This document shows, in pieces, positions 1-7,899 of a stretch of DNA of 48,995 nt. Under the pieces are notes generated by a model. The model did not search any database. It was not told the DNA's origin and worked only from the letters and a program-made list of their open reading frames with translations. Position 1 is the first letter of the stretch; each line of letters starts with the position of its first letter. The translations under genes were made by a program, and so were the position numbers. The stretch covers positions 1 to 48,995 of the forward strand of contig NZ_BCPY01000015.1 of the NCBI RefSeq assembly GCF_001544195.1, read 5' to 3'. Source of the DNA: Tetragenococcus solitarius NBRC 100494 (GTDB lineage: Bacteria > Bacillota > Bacilli > Lactobacillales > Enterococcaceae).

Positions 1-70
1 CTAAAGAGAATCGCTTAAAAAATTTGCTGTTTTTTCATAAAACTGAAATTAAATTGCAACAATTTTCAGG

Positions 71-76
71 TATAAT
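71..76 (+). promoter_or_regulatory. -10 element upstream of acyltransferase gene
   Basis: TATAAT lies about 50 bp before the first gene. No good -35 is present at 17 bp (ATTAAA). The small inverted repeat CTGAAA / TTTCAG (43-48 and 64-69) flanks the expected polymerase contact region. Moderate to weak call. Confidence 0.4.
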
Positions 77-124
77 GCCAATAGATTACAAAATAGTTAG
101 TAGAAAAGTTGGTGATTGCGTTAC

Positions 125-1144
125 ATGGTACAGAAAAAAAGAGACCCTTATTTTGACAATGCCAAATTTTTGTTAATGATTTTAGTGGTCTTCGGGCATA
201 TGATGCAGCCTTTTATTGAAAATGAGCAATGGAATCACGATTTATATTACACGATCTTTGCTTTTCATATGCCAGCTTTTATTTTCATTTCAGGTTTTTT
301 TGCCAAGTCATTTAGTCCTGAAAAAGATCCAGTGGCGACAAATTTTCAAAAATTTATTGTACCTTATATATTTTTTCAATGGTCTTATTCGCTTTTCAAT
401 CGCTTATCAGGAGCAGAGGAAAATTTCACTTTCCAATTGGATGTCCCCAATTGGTCGCTATGGTTTTTGATCAGTTCCTTTTTCTGGCAGATTTCTTTGT
501 ATTTCTTCCGAAAAATACGTCCGTCGGCTGGAATTACGATAAGTATACTTATCAGCTTACTAGTCGGATATACCCCCTTTATTGGTCGTGAGTTGACCTT
601 GCAGCGTACAGCCGTTTTCTTACCATTTTTTATTATTGGCTATTATTTTCCCAAAGATTTTGCCGAGCGTTTTAAAAATTTCAGATATAAAAAATTGTTT
701 GCGCTGGGATTTGTTTTTATCTATGCTTTAGTCAATTATTTAAATGAAGTAAACAAATATATGTTTTTTGGCTCAAAACCTTATGATGATTTTTTAAACA
801 TTCCTGAATGGGGCTTTTTAGTGCGTATTGTTACCTTTACGTTGGCAATTATTGGCATGCTAGCCTTTTTTTCTTTGGTTCCAACAGGAGAAAAAAGTTA
901 TACTAAAAAAGGAAAATACACATTAATCGCTTATCTTTTACATGGTTTCTTTATTCGGGGAATGCGTGCTTTTGACTTAGAAAATATCCGTTTAGGTTTT
1001 CCGGGGTTTGTTGTTTTAGCTTTAGCTAGTATTTTACTAACAACTGTATTAGCCAGTGAGCCAGTGGGAAGAATTTATAATAAAATTGAACAGTATTTTT
1101 TAGGAAATAAGAAAAAAACAACGCCATCTAATAGTAATAGCTAG
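125..1144 (+). CDS. Membrane acyltransferase, acyltransferase family 3
   Basis: Multi-spanning membrane protein of about 339 residues of the acyltransferase-3 (fucose 4-O-acetylase-like) family, which O-acylates sugars or wall polymers outside the cell. The N-terminus shows the family pattern DNAKFLLMILVVFGHMMQP, where the histidine of the VFGH segment is the usual catalytic candidate, and FAFHMPAFIFISGFFA follows. At least eight hydrophobic segments are visible and the tail is short and basic. I prefer the ATG at 125, which has GGTGA nine bases upstream, over an in-frame TTG at 116 that would abut it. The substrate cannot be read from the sequence. It stands alone before pepC, which has its own promoter. 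Confidence 0.8.
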   Translation: MVQKKRDPYFDNAKFLLMILVVFGHMMQPFIENEQWNHDLYYTIFAFHMPAFIFISGFFAKSFSPEKDPVATNFQKFIVPYIFFQWSYSLFNRLSGAEENFTFQLDVPNWSLWFLISSFFWQISLYFFRKIRPSAGITISILISLLVGYTPFIGRELTLQRTAVFLPFFIIGYYFPKDFAERFKNFRYKKLFALGFVFIYALVNYLNEVNKYMFFGSKPYDDFLNIPEWGFLVRIVTFTLAIIGMLAFFSLVPTGEKSYTKKGKYTLIAYLLHGFFIRGMRAFDLENIRLGFPGFVVLALASILLTTVLASEPVGRIYNKIEQYFLGNKKKTTPSNSNS

Positions 1145-1173
1145 TTGTTTTTACTAAATAGTAAGAGTACAAT
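1145..1173 (+). promoter_or_regulatory. pepC promoter with palindromic spacer
   Basis: TTGTTT (1145-1150), 17-bp spacer, TACAAT (1168-1173). The spacer begins with the inverted repeat TTACTA-AA-TAGTAA (1151-1164), which could be a repressor site. The promoter starts one base after the stop of the preceding gene. Confidence 0.55.
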
Positions 1174-1204
1174 GAAAAGATAGAGCTTTAAAGGAGATGG
1201 ACAA

Positions 1205-2533
1205 ATGGCTGAAATTAAAAAGGAATTGACAGCAAAATTTGCTGCAGATTTTAAAGAAAATAAAAAACAACAAGCAATACAAAATGCAGTTGTTAAAAAT
1301 GGGATTACCAACTCAGCTGAAAATATCGTTGCACAATCAAACAATGTGCCCGTTTTTTCAATTGATTTAAAAACAGGAAGTGTCGCAAACCAAAAACAGT
1401 CTGGACGTTGCTGGATGTTTGCAGCGCTTAACACCTTTCGTCATAAAATCCTAGATCACTTTGGTCTGAAGGACTTTGAGTTATCACAAAATTATACCAA
1501 TTTCTGGGATAAATATGAAAAATCCAATTATTTTTATGAAAACATTTTAGCAACAGCGGATCAAAAGGTAACAAGCCGTAAGGTATCCTTTTTATTAGAA
1601 ACGCCCCAACAAGATGGTGGGCAATGGGATATGATGGTTTCACTTTTTAATAAATATGGTGTGGTACCTAAAGCAGCAATGCCAGAAAGTAGTAATTCTT
1701 CTAATTCACGTGATTTGAATAATTACTTGAATAAAAAACTGCGCAAAGATGCTGCAACATTACGTCAATTAGTTACTGATGGCGTTTCTGAAAGTGAGAT
1801 TCAAAAGAAAAAAGAGGAAATGTTGCAAGAAGTTTATAATATATTAGCCATTTCCTTGGGAACACCCCCAACATCTTTTGATTTTGAATATCGCGATGAA
1901 AATAAGGAATACCATATAGATCGTGATTTAACACCTAAATCTTTCTATGATAAATATGTGGGTGTGGATTTAGATAATTATATTCCTATCATTAATGCGC
2001 CAACGGATGACAAACCTTATAATTATTCTTATACAGTAGAGATGTTAGGCAATGTTGTGGGTGGTAAACAAGTAAAATATTTGAATGTTGATATGGATAC
2101 CTTCAAAAAATTAGCTGTTGCACAATTACAGCAAGGTGAATCCGTTTGGTTTGGCTGTGATGTAGGTCAATCATCAAATAGACAAAATGGCATTATGTCT
2201 ATTGATACTTATGATATGAATGAACTATTTGATGTTGATTTTACTATGACAAAAGCTCAACGTTTGGATTACGGGGAAAGTTTAATGACCCACGCTATGG
2301 TACTTACAGGTGTAGACATTGTTGATGGTAAATCAACGAAATGGAAAGTAGAAAACAGCTGGGGAGATAAAGTCGGAGACAAGGGCTTTTTTGTCGCAAG
2401 CGATGCTTGGATGGACGAATACACTTACCAAATTGTGGTTAGAAAAGACTTATTAACTGACGAACAACTAGCAGCTTATGAAAAAGACCCGACCGTTTTA
2501 GATCCATGGGATCCAATGGGAGCTTTGGCATAA
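1205..2533 (+). CDS. pepC: Aminopeptidase C, C1-family cysteine peptidase
   Basis: Cytoplasmic cysteine aminopeptidase of the bleomycin-hydrolase (PepC) family, which trims peptides from the N-terminus as part of peptide utilisation. The 442-residue length is typical. The catalytic triad is visible: Cys69 in QSGRCWMFAALN, His363 in THAMVLTG and Asn384 in KVENSWG. The ATG at 1205 has the ribosome site AAAGGAGATGG eight bases away. It is a one-gene unit with its own promoter and a strong terminator. Free intracellular peptides would come from uptake systems such as the Opp-type binding proteins encoded later in the window, but that link is inference. Confidence 0.95.
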   Translation: MAEIKKELTAKFAADFKENKKQQAIQNAVVKNGITNSAENIVAQSNNVPVFSIDLKTGSVANQKQSGRCWMFAALNTFRHKILDHFGLKDFELSQNYTNFWDKYEKSNYFYENILATADQKVTSRKVSFLLETPQQDGGQWDMMVSLFNKYGVVPKAAMPESSNSSNSRDLNNYLNKKLRKDAATLRQLVTDGVSESEIQKKKEEMLQEVYNILAISLGTPPTSFDFEYRDENKEYHIDRDLTPKSFYDKYVGVDLDNYIPIINAPTDDKPYNYSYTVEMLGNVVGGKQVKYLNVDMDTFKKLAVAQLQQGESVWFGCDVGQSSNRQNGIMSIDTYDMNELFDVDFTMTKAQRLDYGESLMTHAMVLTGVDIVDGKSTKWKVENSWGDKVGDKGFFVASDAWMDEYTYQIVVRKDLLTDEQLAAYEKDPTVLDPWDPMGALA

Positions 2534-2566
2534 CAACGTTTGTAGTACATTTAATTGAATAAGAGA

Positions 2567-2625
2567 CAAAAAAGGCAAGTTTTTTAGAGGTTGTTTAAAA
2601 CCTAAAAAGCTTGCCTTTTGTTTTC
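2567..2625 (+). terminator. Terminator of pepC
   Basis: AAAAGGCAAG and CTTGCCTTTT form a long stem with a further AGG / CCT pairing inside, followed by TTTTGTTTTC. Confidence 0.75.
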
Positions 2626-2688
2626 TCGTTATATGCGTGAAATATTTTTCGTTGTTTTGCTATTTTTGTAGTATTTATGATTATAAGG

Positions 2689-2966
2689 GACACTAGTCTT
2701 GCCGATTTATGTCCGTTTCGTTATTATGGGACAAAAATCTTTGTAATTAATGTCTCATGATTTCTTTCAGGGCAATAGATTACGGAAGTTATGTCTCATT
2801 TAGGCTAGAAAAGTGAATTTTAATGCTTTTTTGTCAGTTATCGGACATAGAAATCGCCCATTAATGTCTTATTTGGCGTGCCGGGCCAATAGTTTTCTTT
2901 ATTTATGTCTTATAAATTAATTCTAGCCAATAGATTGCAAAAGTGATGTCCTATAAAGTTACTATC
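2689..2966. repeat. Tandem array, seven degenerate 41-bp units
   Basis: Most of the gap between pepC and the MFS gene (2534-2965) is this array. ATG(TC) anchors fall at 2709, 2750, 2791, 2823, 2864, 2905 and 2946. The steps are 41, 41, 32, 41, 41, 41, so the third unit has lost 9 bp. A second motif, GCCAATAG or a variant, lies exactly 20 bp before each anchor. Units are strongly diverged outside these motifs. The array ends at the stop codon of the minus-strand MFS gene. Nothing in it looks coding. Confidence 0.85.
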
Positions 2967-4150
2967 TATTTTTTATTTTGCTTTCGAAAAACACCAAAAT
3001 GAAAAATGATGGCTAATGCTTGGAATAATAGAGCGGTTAAAGTAACGCCAGACCAACCAGCTACTCCCCACATCGTAGTGCCTAGAAAAGAACCAAAAGC
3101 ACCGCCAATGAAATAAGAAAACATAAATACGGTGTTGTTCCGGTTGCTAACTTGTTCACCGAGGTTTTGTACGCGTGTTTGATTGGCTACTTGGCCGAAT
3201 TGGTTACCGACATCTAGTAATATAATGGATAATACTAATGGGAAAATATGTGCTGCTAAAAAGTGTAAGATAATAAAACTAATCGTTTGCATTAAAAGGC
3301 CCATCCATACAATCGTTCTTTGAGCATATTGATCGGATAGTTTGCCTACGATAGGAGCTGCGAGTGCTCCAGCTAAACCAAAGATAGCTAGTATACCTGC
3401 TTCAAAAGTTCCCCAATGGTAAACAGGGCTGCTAATATAAAAAATCAGTGTCGACCAAAAAATAGAAAAGGTACCGAACATAAAGAAACCCGAGACAGCA
3501 GCTTCACGCAATACTCTTTGGCTTTTAACCAATAAAGGAATGCTTTTTAAAGAAGCCATATAAGAAAGAGTCGTATTTTTGGTTGTGTCTTTTGGCATCT
3601 TAATGGTAAGTAAGATTGTTAATAAAATGATGATTGTAGGCGCAATTAAATAGACAGAACGCCAGGGTAAAAAACTAGCAATAATACCAGAAAACGTTCT
3701 TGACAGCAAAATTCCAACTAAAAGGCCGCTTAAAAGTTTTCCCATTACTTGACCGCGTTTTTCTGGTCCTGCTAGTACGGCACCATAGGGGATAATAATT
3801 TGCGGAACGACAGAAAGTAAGCCGATGGCAAAAGCAGAAATAATAAATAGTTGAAAATTTGGCGCAAAAAAAGCTGCTAACAAAGATAAAGAAGATAAGG
3901 CAGCCATTGAAATAATGAGTCGACGTTTATTTAAAACATCTCCTAAAGGTACAATAAATAATAAACCTAAAGCATAACCTACTTGTGTTAACATAGTGAC
4001 ACTGCCGATTGCACTGGTATTTACTTGAAAACTTTCGGCGACCTGTGTGCCAATTGGTTGCACATAATACATGTTAGCAACAACAATTCCGCAAGTTGCT
4101 GCCAGTAAAAAAATAAATTGTTTTGTTAAATCATTGGATTGTTTTTCCAC
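2966..4150 (-). CDS. MFS transporter, DHA1-type
   Basis: Inner-membrane major facilitator of 394 residues with about twelve hydrophobic segments. The loop 2-3 signature is visible as GDVLNKRRLI, and VPQIIIPYGAVLAGPEKRGQ matches the sugar- and drug-efflux-like branch. The likely role is proton-driven export of a small molecule; the substrate is unknown. It starts at GTG 4150 with a perfect AAAGGAGG (about 4156-4163) upstream. It is transcribed away from tcyP and toward pepC. No simple terminator follows its stop codon; the 41-bp repeat array starts there instead. Confidence 0.85.
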   Translation of the reverse strand: MEKQSNDLTKQFIFLLAATCGIVVANMYYVQPIGTQVAESFQVNTSAIGSVTMLTQVGYALGLLFIVPLGDVLNKRRLIISMAALSSLSLLAAFFAPNFQLFIISAFAIGLLSVVPQIIIPYGAVLAGPEKRGQVMGKLLSGLLVGILLSRTFSGIIASFLPWRSVYLIAPTIIILLTILLTIKMPKDTTKNTTLSYMASLKSIPLLVKSQRVLREAAVSGFFMFGTFSIFWSTLIFYISSPVYHWGTFEAGILAIFGLAGALAAPIVGKLSDQYAQRTIVWMGLLMQTISFIILHFLAAHIFPLVLSIILLDVGNQFGQVANQTRVQNLGEQVSNRNNTVFMFSYFIGGAFGSFLGTTMWGVAGWSGVTLTALLFQALAIIFHFGVFRKQNKK

Positions 4151-4180
4151 GAAAATGCCTCCTTTACTACATCCGTCATT

Positions 4181-4209
4181 ACTATAGCATAACTTTATAA
4201 AAGCTAAAA
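4181..4209 (-). promoter_or_regulatory. Candidate promoter of MFS gene
   Basis: On the minus strand TATAGT (4181-4186) is preceded 17 bp upstream by TTTTAG (4204-4209). The -10 is good and the -35 is weak. Confidence 0.35.
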
Positions 4210-4240
4210 GATAGGAACTTACTAAACAAAAGTGAAAATA

Positions 4241-4270
4241 TTAGACATCCAGAAGACTCCTCGTTATAAT
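4241..4270 (+). promoter_or_regulatory. Candidate tcyP promoter
   Basis: TTAGAC (4241-4246), 18-bp spacer, TATAAT (4265-4270). The -10 lies inside the left arm of the interrupted palindrome at 4264-4374. Confidence 0.5.
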
Positions 4271-4374
4271 GAAACCGTCACTAATGATTTTTTCACACGC
4301 GTTTTCATTAGAGTGTACTGTTGAAGAATGGTCACTAGGAACCTTTACTTCCCTTGACGGACTTGTCATTATAA
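4264..4374. repeat. Interrupted palindrome in the tcyP leader
   Basis: Outer arms TTATAATGA (4264-4272) and TCATTATAA (4366-4374) are perfect complements. Next inside, CCGTCA (4275-4280) pairs with TGACGG (4355-4360), and CACTAATG (4279-4286) can pair with CATTAGAGTG (4306-4315). It contains the predicted -10 and most of the untranslated leader. Confidence 0.6.
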
Positions 4375-4401
4375 ACGTAGAAATATAGAGGAGGATGTTA
4401 A

Positions 4402-5796
4402 ATGACAAATCTGCTCACTGTAATTGTTTTACTTTTATTTGTTGCAGTTTTATATGTACTTTATCGTATGCATAAAAAGCACGTTAAGTTTTCCAAAAGA
4501 GTCTTTACAGGACTTTTTGCCGGAATTTTATTTGGCGGTATTTTACAGTTAATTTTTGGAACAGAAAGTCCAGTGGTTGAACAATCGCTTGATTGGATGA
4601 CTATTGTCGGGGATGGCTATGTTGCTTTCCTTCAAATGCTGATCATGCCACTGGTTTTTGTTTCCATCGTGAGTGCATTTACTCGTATGAAGGAAAGCTC
4701 TAAGATTGGAAAAATCAGTTTCTCAGTGTTAGCAACTTTATTAGGTACAGTTGCTATTGCTGCATTGATTGGTATTTCAATGGTGATGTTGTTTAATTTG
4801 GATGGCGCGCAATTTGCGCAAGGCGCTGAAGAATCCAGTCGGATCGCTGAAATTACTGAACAACAATCAGAAGTTCAAAACTTATCGATTCCCGAACAAA
4901 TACTTTCCTTTATTCCAACGAACGTATTTGCTGATTTAGCGGGGAGTCGAGATACTTCTACGATTGGTGTTGTGATCTTTTCTGCTTTTGTCGGTATCGC
5001 TTATTTGGGTGTTAAACGCAAAGCACCAGAACAAGCAGATATGTTCAACCGTATTATTGAAAGTCTATATAATATCGTGATGCGTATTGTAACGCTTGTT
5101 TTACGTCTAACACCTTTTGGCGTATTTGCTTTGATGACAAATGTCTTAGCAACAAGTGACTTTGGCGCAATTGTTAACTTAGGTACATTTATTATTGCTT
5201 CTTATGTAGGTTTAATGATTGTATTACTCGTTCATAGTTTATTATTGGCTTCTGTACGAGTAAATCCATTGACTTACTTTAAAAAATCTTTCCCAGTCTT
5301 GAGCTTTGCTTTTACTTCTCGTTCAAGTGCTGGTGCGTTACCAATGAACTTACAAACTCAAACCAAGGCTTTGGGCGTAGAAGATGCAACAGCTAATTTT
5401 GCCGGTAGTTTTGGTATTTCCATTGGACAAAATGGTTGTGCTGGGCTTTATCCTGCAATGTTAGCTACTATTGTGGCACCCAATGCCGGCGTTGATATTT
5501 TTGACTGGCGTTTTATTTTGATGCTCATCTTGGTCGTAACAATCAGTTCATTTGGTGTAGCTGGTGTTGGCGGCGGTGCAACATTTGCTTCATTGATTGT
5601 ATTAAGTTCAATGAATTTACCAGTTGCTATTGTGGGTCTTGTTATTTCAGTTGAACCATTGATTGATATGGCTAGAACCTTGGTAAACGTTAGTGATAGT
5701 ATGGTTGCCGGTGTTGTAACAAGCGCAAGGCTCCATGATTTAGATCGCGATACATTAAATGATTCAGATCAAGTAGTTACTGAAAATGAAGCATAA
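4402..5796 (+). CDS. tcyP: L-cystine uptake transporter, dicarboxylate/cation symporter family
   Basis: Integral membrane symporter of 464 residues in the DAACS family. Length and N-terminal layout (short membrane helix, then RMHKKHVKFSKRVFTGL) match the Bacillus cystine importer TcyP of about 463 residues rather than shorter glutamate carriers. Conserved re-entrant loop patterns are visible: SFAFTSRSSAGALPMNLQ, and GISIGQNGCAGLYPAML in the second half. The predicted role is uptake of L-cystine as a sulfur and thiol source. RBS GAGGAGGATG precedes the ATG by about six bases. The gene stands alone between its structured leader and a clear terminator. Confidence 0.85.
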   Translation: MTNLLTVIVLLLFVAVLYVLYRMHKKHVKFSKRVFTGLFAGILFGGILQLIFGTESPVVEQSLDWMTIVGDGYVAFLQMLIMPLVFVSIVSAFTRMKESSKIGKISFSVLATLLGTVAIAALIGISMVMLFNLDGAQFAQGAEESSRIAEITEQQSEVQNLSIPEQILSFIPTNVFADLAGSRDTSTIGVVIFSAFVGIAYLGVKRKAPEQADMFNRIIESLYNIVMRIVTLVLRLTPFGVFALMTNVLATSDFGAIVNLGTFIIASYVGLMIVLLVHSLLLASVRVNPLTYFKKSFPVLSFAFTSRSSAGALPMNLQTQTKALGVEDATANFAGSFGISIGQNGCAGLYPAMLATIVAPNAGVDIFDWRFILMLILVVTISSFGVAGVGGGATFASLIVLSSMNLPVAIVGLVISVEPLIDMARTLVNVSDSMVAGVVTSARLHDLDRDTLNDSDQVVTENEA

Positions 5797-5817
5797 TCAA
5801 ATAGTAAAATATCGTTC

Positions 5818-5847
5818 AAAGAAGAGTGCGTGTGCTCTTCTTTTTTT
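5818..5847 (+). terminator. Terminator of tcyP
   Basis: Perfect 9-bp stem AAAGAAGAG / CTCTTCTTT with an 8-base loop and a run of T. Confidence 0.85.
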
Positions 5848-5949
5848 ATTAGAAAATACAAAAAATATGAGAAAGGACAGACGAATAAAAAAGATTTTGT
5901 TATACTTATATTATTGAATTTTATTTCTTCTAAAGGAGGCTTTGCTGGC

Positions 5950-6687
5950 TTGGGAGCAAAATATACGAGACCGCATGAGATTACTTATTACGAATGTGAT
6001 GTAAACCACACCATAAAACTTTCCACCATGATTGCCATTGTAATTAAAGTATCTGAAGAACAAAGTGATTTATTAAACCGAGGAAACGATTATATTCAAT
6101 CTCTTGGTGTAACCTGGATTATTACCCAATATGAAGTTTTCGTATCCCGTTTGCCTAAAGTAAATGAAAAAGTAGAGATTACAACACAAGCGATGGAATA
6201 TAATAAATATTTTTGTTATCGAAATTTTTGGATTACAACGGAATCTGGTGAAGAACTAGTACGTATTGAATCCATCTTTTCATTGATGGATTATACAACA
6301 CGTAAAATTAGCAGTGTCACACAAGAGATTATTGCACCGTTTGAAAGTGAAAAGATCACTAAAATTAAGCGTCCGCCAAAAATAGAGACTTTGGAAGATC
6401 CTCAAAGCGTTCCTTACCGCGTGCGTTTTTACGATATTGATAGTAATCATCATGTTAATAATGCAGTATACTTTAACTGGTTAATTGATGGATTGGGTTA
6501 CGACTTTTTGACTACTTATGAACCTAAATATATGAATGTACGTTTTGATAAGGAAGTTGAATACGGAAATCTTATTGAAAGTCAATATGAAATTGTCGAT
6601 CAAGATCAGGGCAAGAAAACATTACACGCGGTCAAAATCGCAGATAAAACCTATTGCCAGGCAGAAATTAACTGGCAAGCAAGATAA
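5950..6687 (+). CDS. Acyl-ACP thioesterase family protein
   Basis: About 245 residues of the acyl-[acyl carrier protein] thioesterase family (double hot-dog fold), which releases fatty acids from ACP. The N-terminal hot dog begins KYTRPHEITYYECD. The second repeat carries VRFYDIDSNHHVNNAVYFNW, where the Asp / Asn-His cluster holds the usual catalytic residues. The open frame extends back to 5830, but I place the start at TTG 5950 because AAGGAGG (5933-5939) lies ten bases before it and the family begins at this point. The upstream extension overlaps the tcyP terminator. It converges with the asparaginase gene. Confidence 0.8.
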   Translation: MGAKYTRPHEITYYECDVNHTIKLSTMIAIVIKVSEEQSDLLNRGNDYIQSLGVTWIITQYEVFVSRLPKVNEKVEITTQAMEYNKYFCYRNFWITTESGEELVRIESIFSLMDYTTRKISSVTQEIIAPFESEKITKIKRPPKIETLEDPQSVPYRVRFYDIDSNHHVNNAVYFNWLIDGLGYDFLTTYEPKYMNVRFDKEVEYGNLIESQYEIVDQDQGKKTLHAVKIADKTYCQAEINWQAR

Positions 6688-6790
6688 AAAAGGCACACTT
6701 GTTAACAAGAAAAAGGAGCGGCCCTCAGAAGTTTGAGTTTAGTTTTAATTTTTGGGTCACTACAATCTTCTAGTTAACAGTGTGTTTTTT
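6685..6790. terminator. Shared convergent terminator with a large loop
   Basis: CACACTTGTTAAC (6694-6706) pairs with GTTAACAGTGTG (6773-6784) with one bulged T, preceded by a run of A and followed by TTTTTT. It can therefore end transcription in both directions. The loop is 66 nt, unusually long, and includes a small CTCA / TGAG hairpin. Confidence 0.6.
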
Positions 6791-7757
6791 AATGTTGCAT
6801 AAAATGGACTAATTGTTCTCTTTCTAATGGAAGATGGTTGGCAACGAGCAATTTGAGCCGAGCTTTCTGACTATTAATATTCGGACAGAAAATAACGCCC
6901 ATTTTTTGTAACTGAATACCACCCCCAGCATAATCATAGACTGGCTCGGCAATACCATTAAAGCAGCGGGAAACCAAAACTACTGGAATGTGCGCGGCCA
7001 ACATTTTTTGTAGGGGCTTGATATTTTCTGGCGGTAAGTTACCTGCGCCTAAAGCTTCGATAACTAAGCCATCTAAAGAGGTATGTGTCAATCCTTCTAG
7101 CAGTTCACCATTCATGCCGGCATAGGCTTTTAAAATTGGAATGAATCCAGAAATAGAATCGACATCTGCGTATTGTGTGTTCAATGTTTTTTGCAAAAAT
7201 AAAATTTCATTTTTATTAACCATCCCCACAGGACCGATAGAAGGAGTACGGAAAGTCGCTACATTTGTGGTGTGAGTTTTGGTTACATATCGTGCTGCAT
7301 GAATTTCATCATTCATTACTACAAGTACCCCCTGCCTCTTAGCATCAGGGCAAGCGGCGACTCGAATAGCACTGGCAAAATTATATAAACCGTCGCTGCC
7401 TAGTTCATTACTAGAACGCATTGCACCGGTAAGAACAATAGGCAATAAATGACCGATAGTGATGTCTAAAAAATAAGCGGTTTCTTCTAGAGTGTCGGTT
7501 CCATGGGTGATAACAACACTATCGATTCCCTTTTCATAAGCTTTTTGAATACGATTTTTAATTTTTAGCATATGGTCGGGGGTAATATGAGGGCTTGGTA
7601 AGTTAAAAATGTCTTCCACGATTAAATCTGCATCCTCTGGTAAAGTAATAGGGGCATTTAATAACGGGTTTTGTGTATCAGGACTCACACTACCAGTGAG
7701 TTGATTTTCTTTCATAGCAATTGTACCGCCAGTATGTAAAACAAGAATTTGTTTCAT
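6789..7757 (-). CDS. ansA: L-asparaginase, type I
   Basis: Cytoplasmic asparaginase of 322 residues that hydrolyses L-asparagine to aspartate and ammonia. Both threonine motifs of the family are visible: HTGGTIAM with Thr12, and THGTDTLEETAYF with Thr87-Asp88. A lysine of the VTKTHTT segment completes the usual second triad. Absence of a signal peptide supports the type I assignment. The ATG at 7757 follows GAAAGGT. It shares its terminator with the convergent thioesterase gene. Confidence 0.92.
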   Translation of the reverse strand: MKQILVLHTGGTIAMKENQLTGSVSPDTQNPLLNAPITLPEDADLIVEDIFNLPSPHITPDHMLKIKNRIQKAYEKGIDSVVITHGTDTLEETAYFLDITIGHLLPIVLTGAMRSSNELGSDGLYNFASAIRVAACPDAKRQGVLVVMNDEIHAARYVTKTHTTNVATFRTPSIGPVGMVNKNEILFLQKTLNTQYADVDSISGFIPILKAYAGMNGELLEGLTHTSLDGLVIEALGAGNLPPENIKPLQKMLAAHIPVVLVSRCFNGIAEPVYDYAGGGIQLQKMGVIFCPNINSQKARLKLLVANHLPLEREQLVHFMQH

Positions 7758-7838
7758 TGATCTCGACCTTTCTTTTTTGCTGGTTTAACAATTCTATCGT
7801 AAAAGCTGTGGAAAGAAAACACCGTCCTTTAGATTTTG

Positions 7839-7867
7839 TTGCGTCATCTAATTTTTCTCTTTATAAT
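7839..7867 (+). promoter_or_regulatory. Promoter of DUF72 gene
   Basis: TTGCGT (7839-7844), 17-bp spacer, TATAAT (7862-7867), about 30 bp before the start codon. Confidence 0.6.
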
Positions 7868-7899
7868 AGTGCTAACTTTAAAATAAAGAAGGAAATAAA

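Noticed and set aside
2689-2966. CRISPR array
   Set aside because: Units are 41 bp end to end with no constant repeat plus variable spacer structure, and no cas genes lie nearby. The same applies to the arrays at 35198 and 44211.
5830-5949. N-terminal extension of the thioesterase
   Set aside because: It overlaps the tcyP terminator, lacks a ribosome site and does not resemble the family; the TTG at 5950 has a good site.
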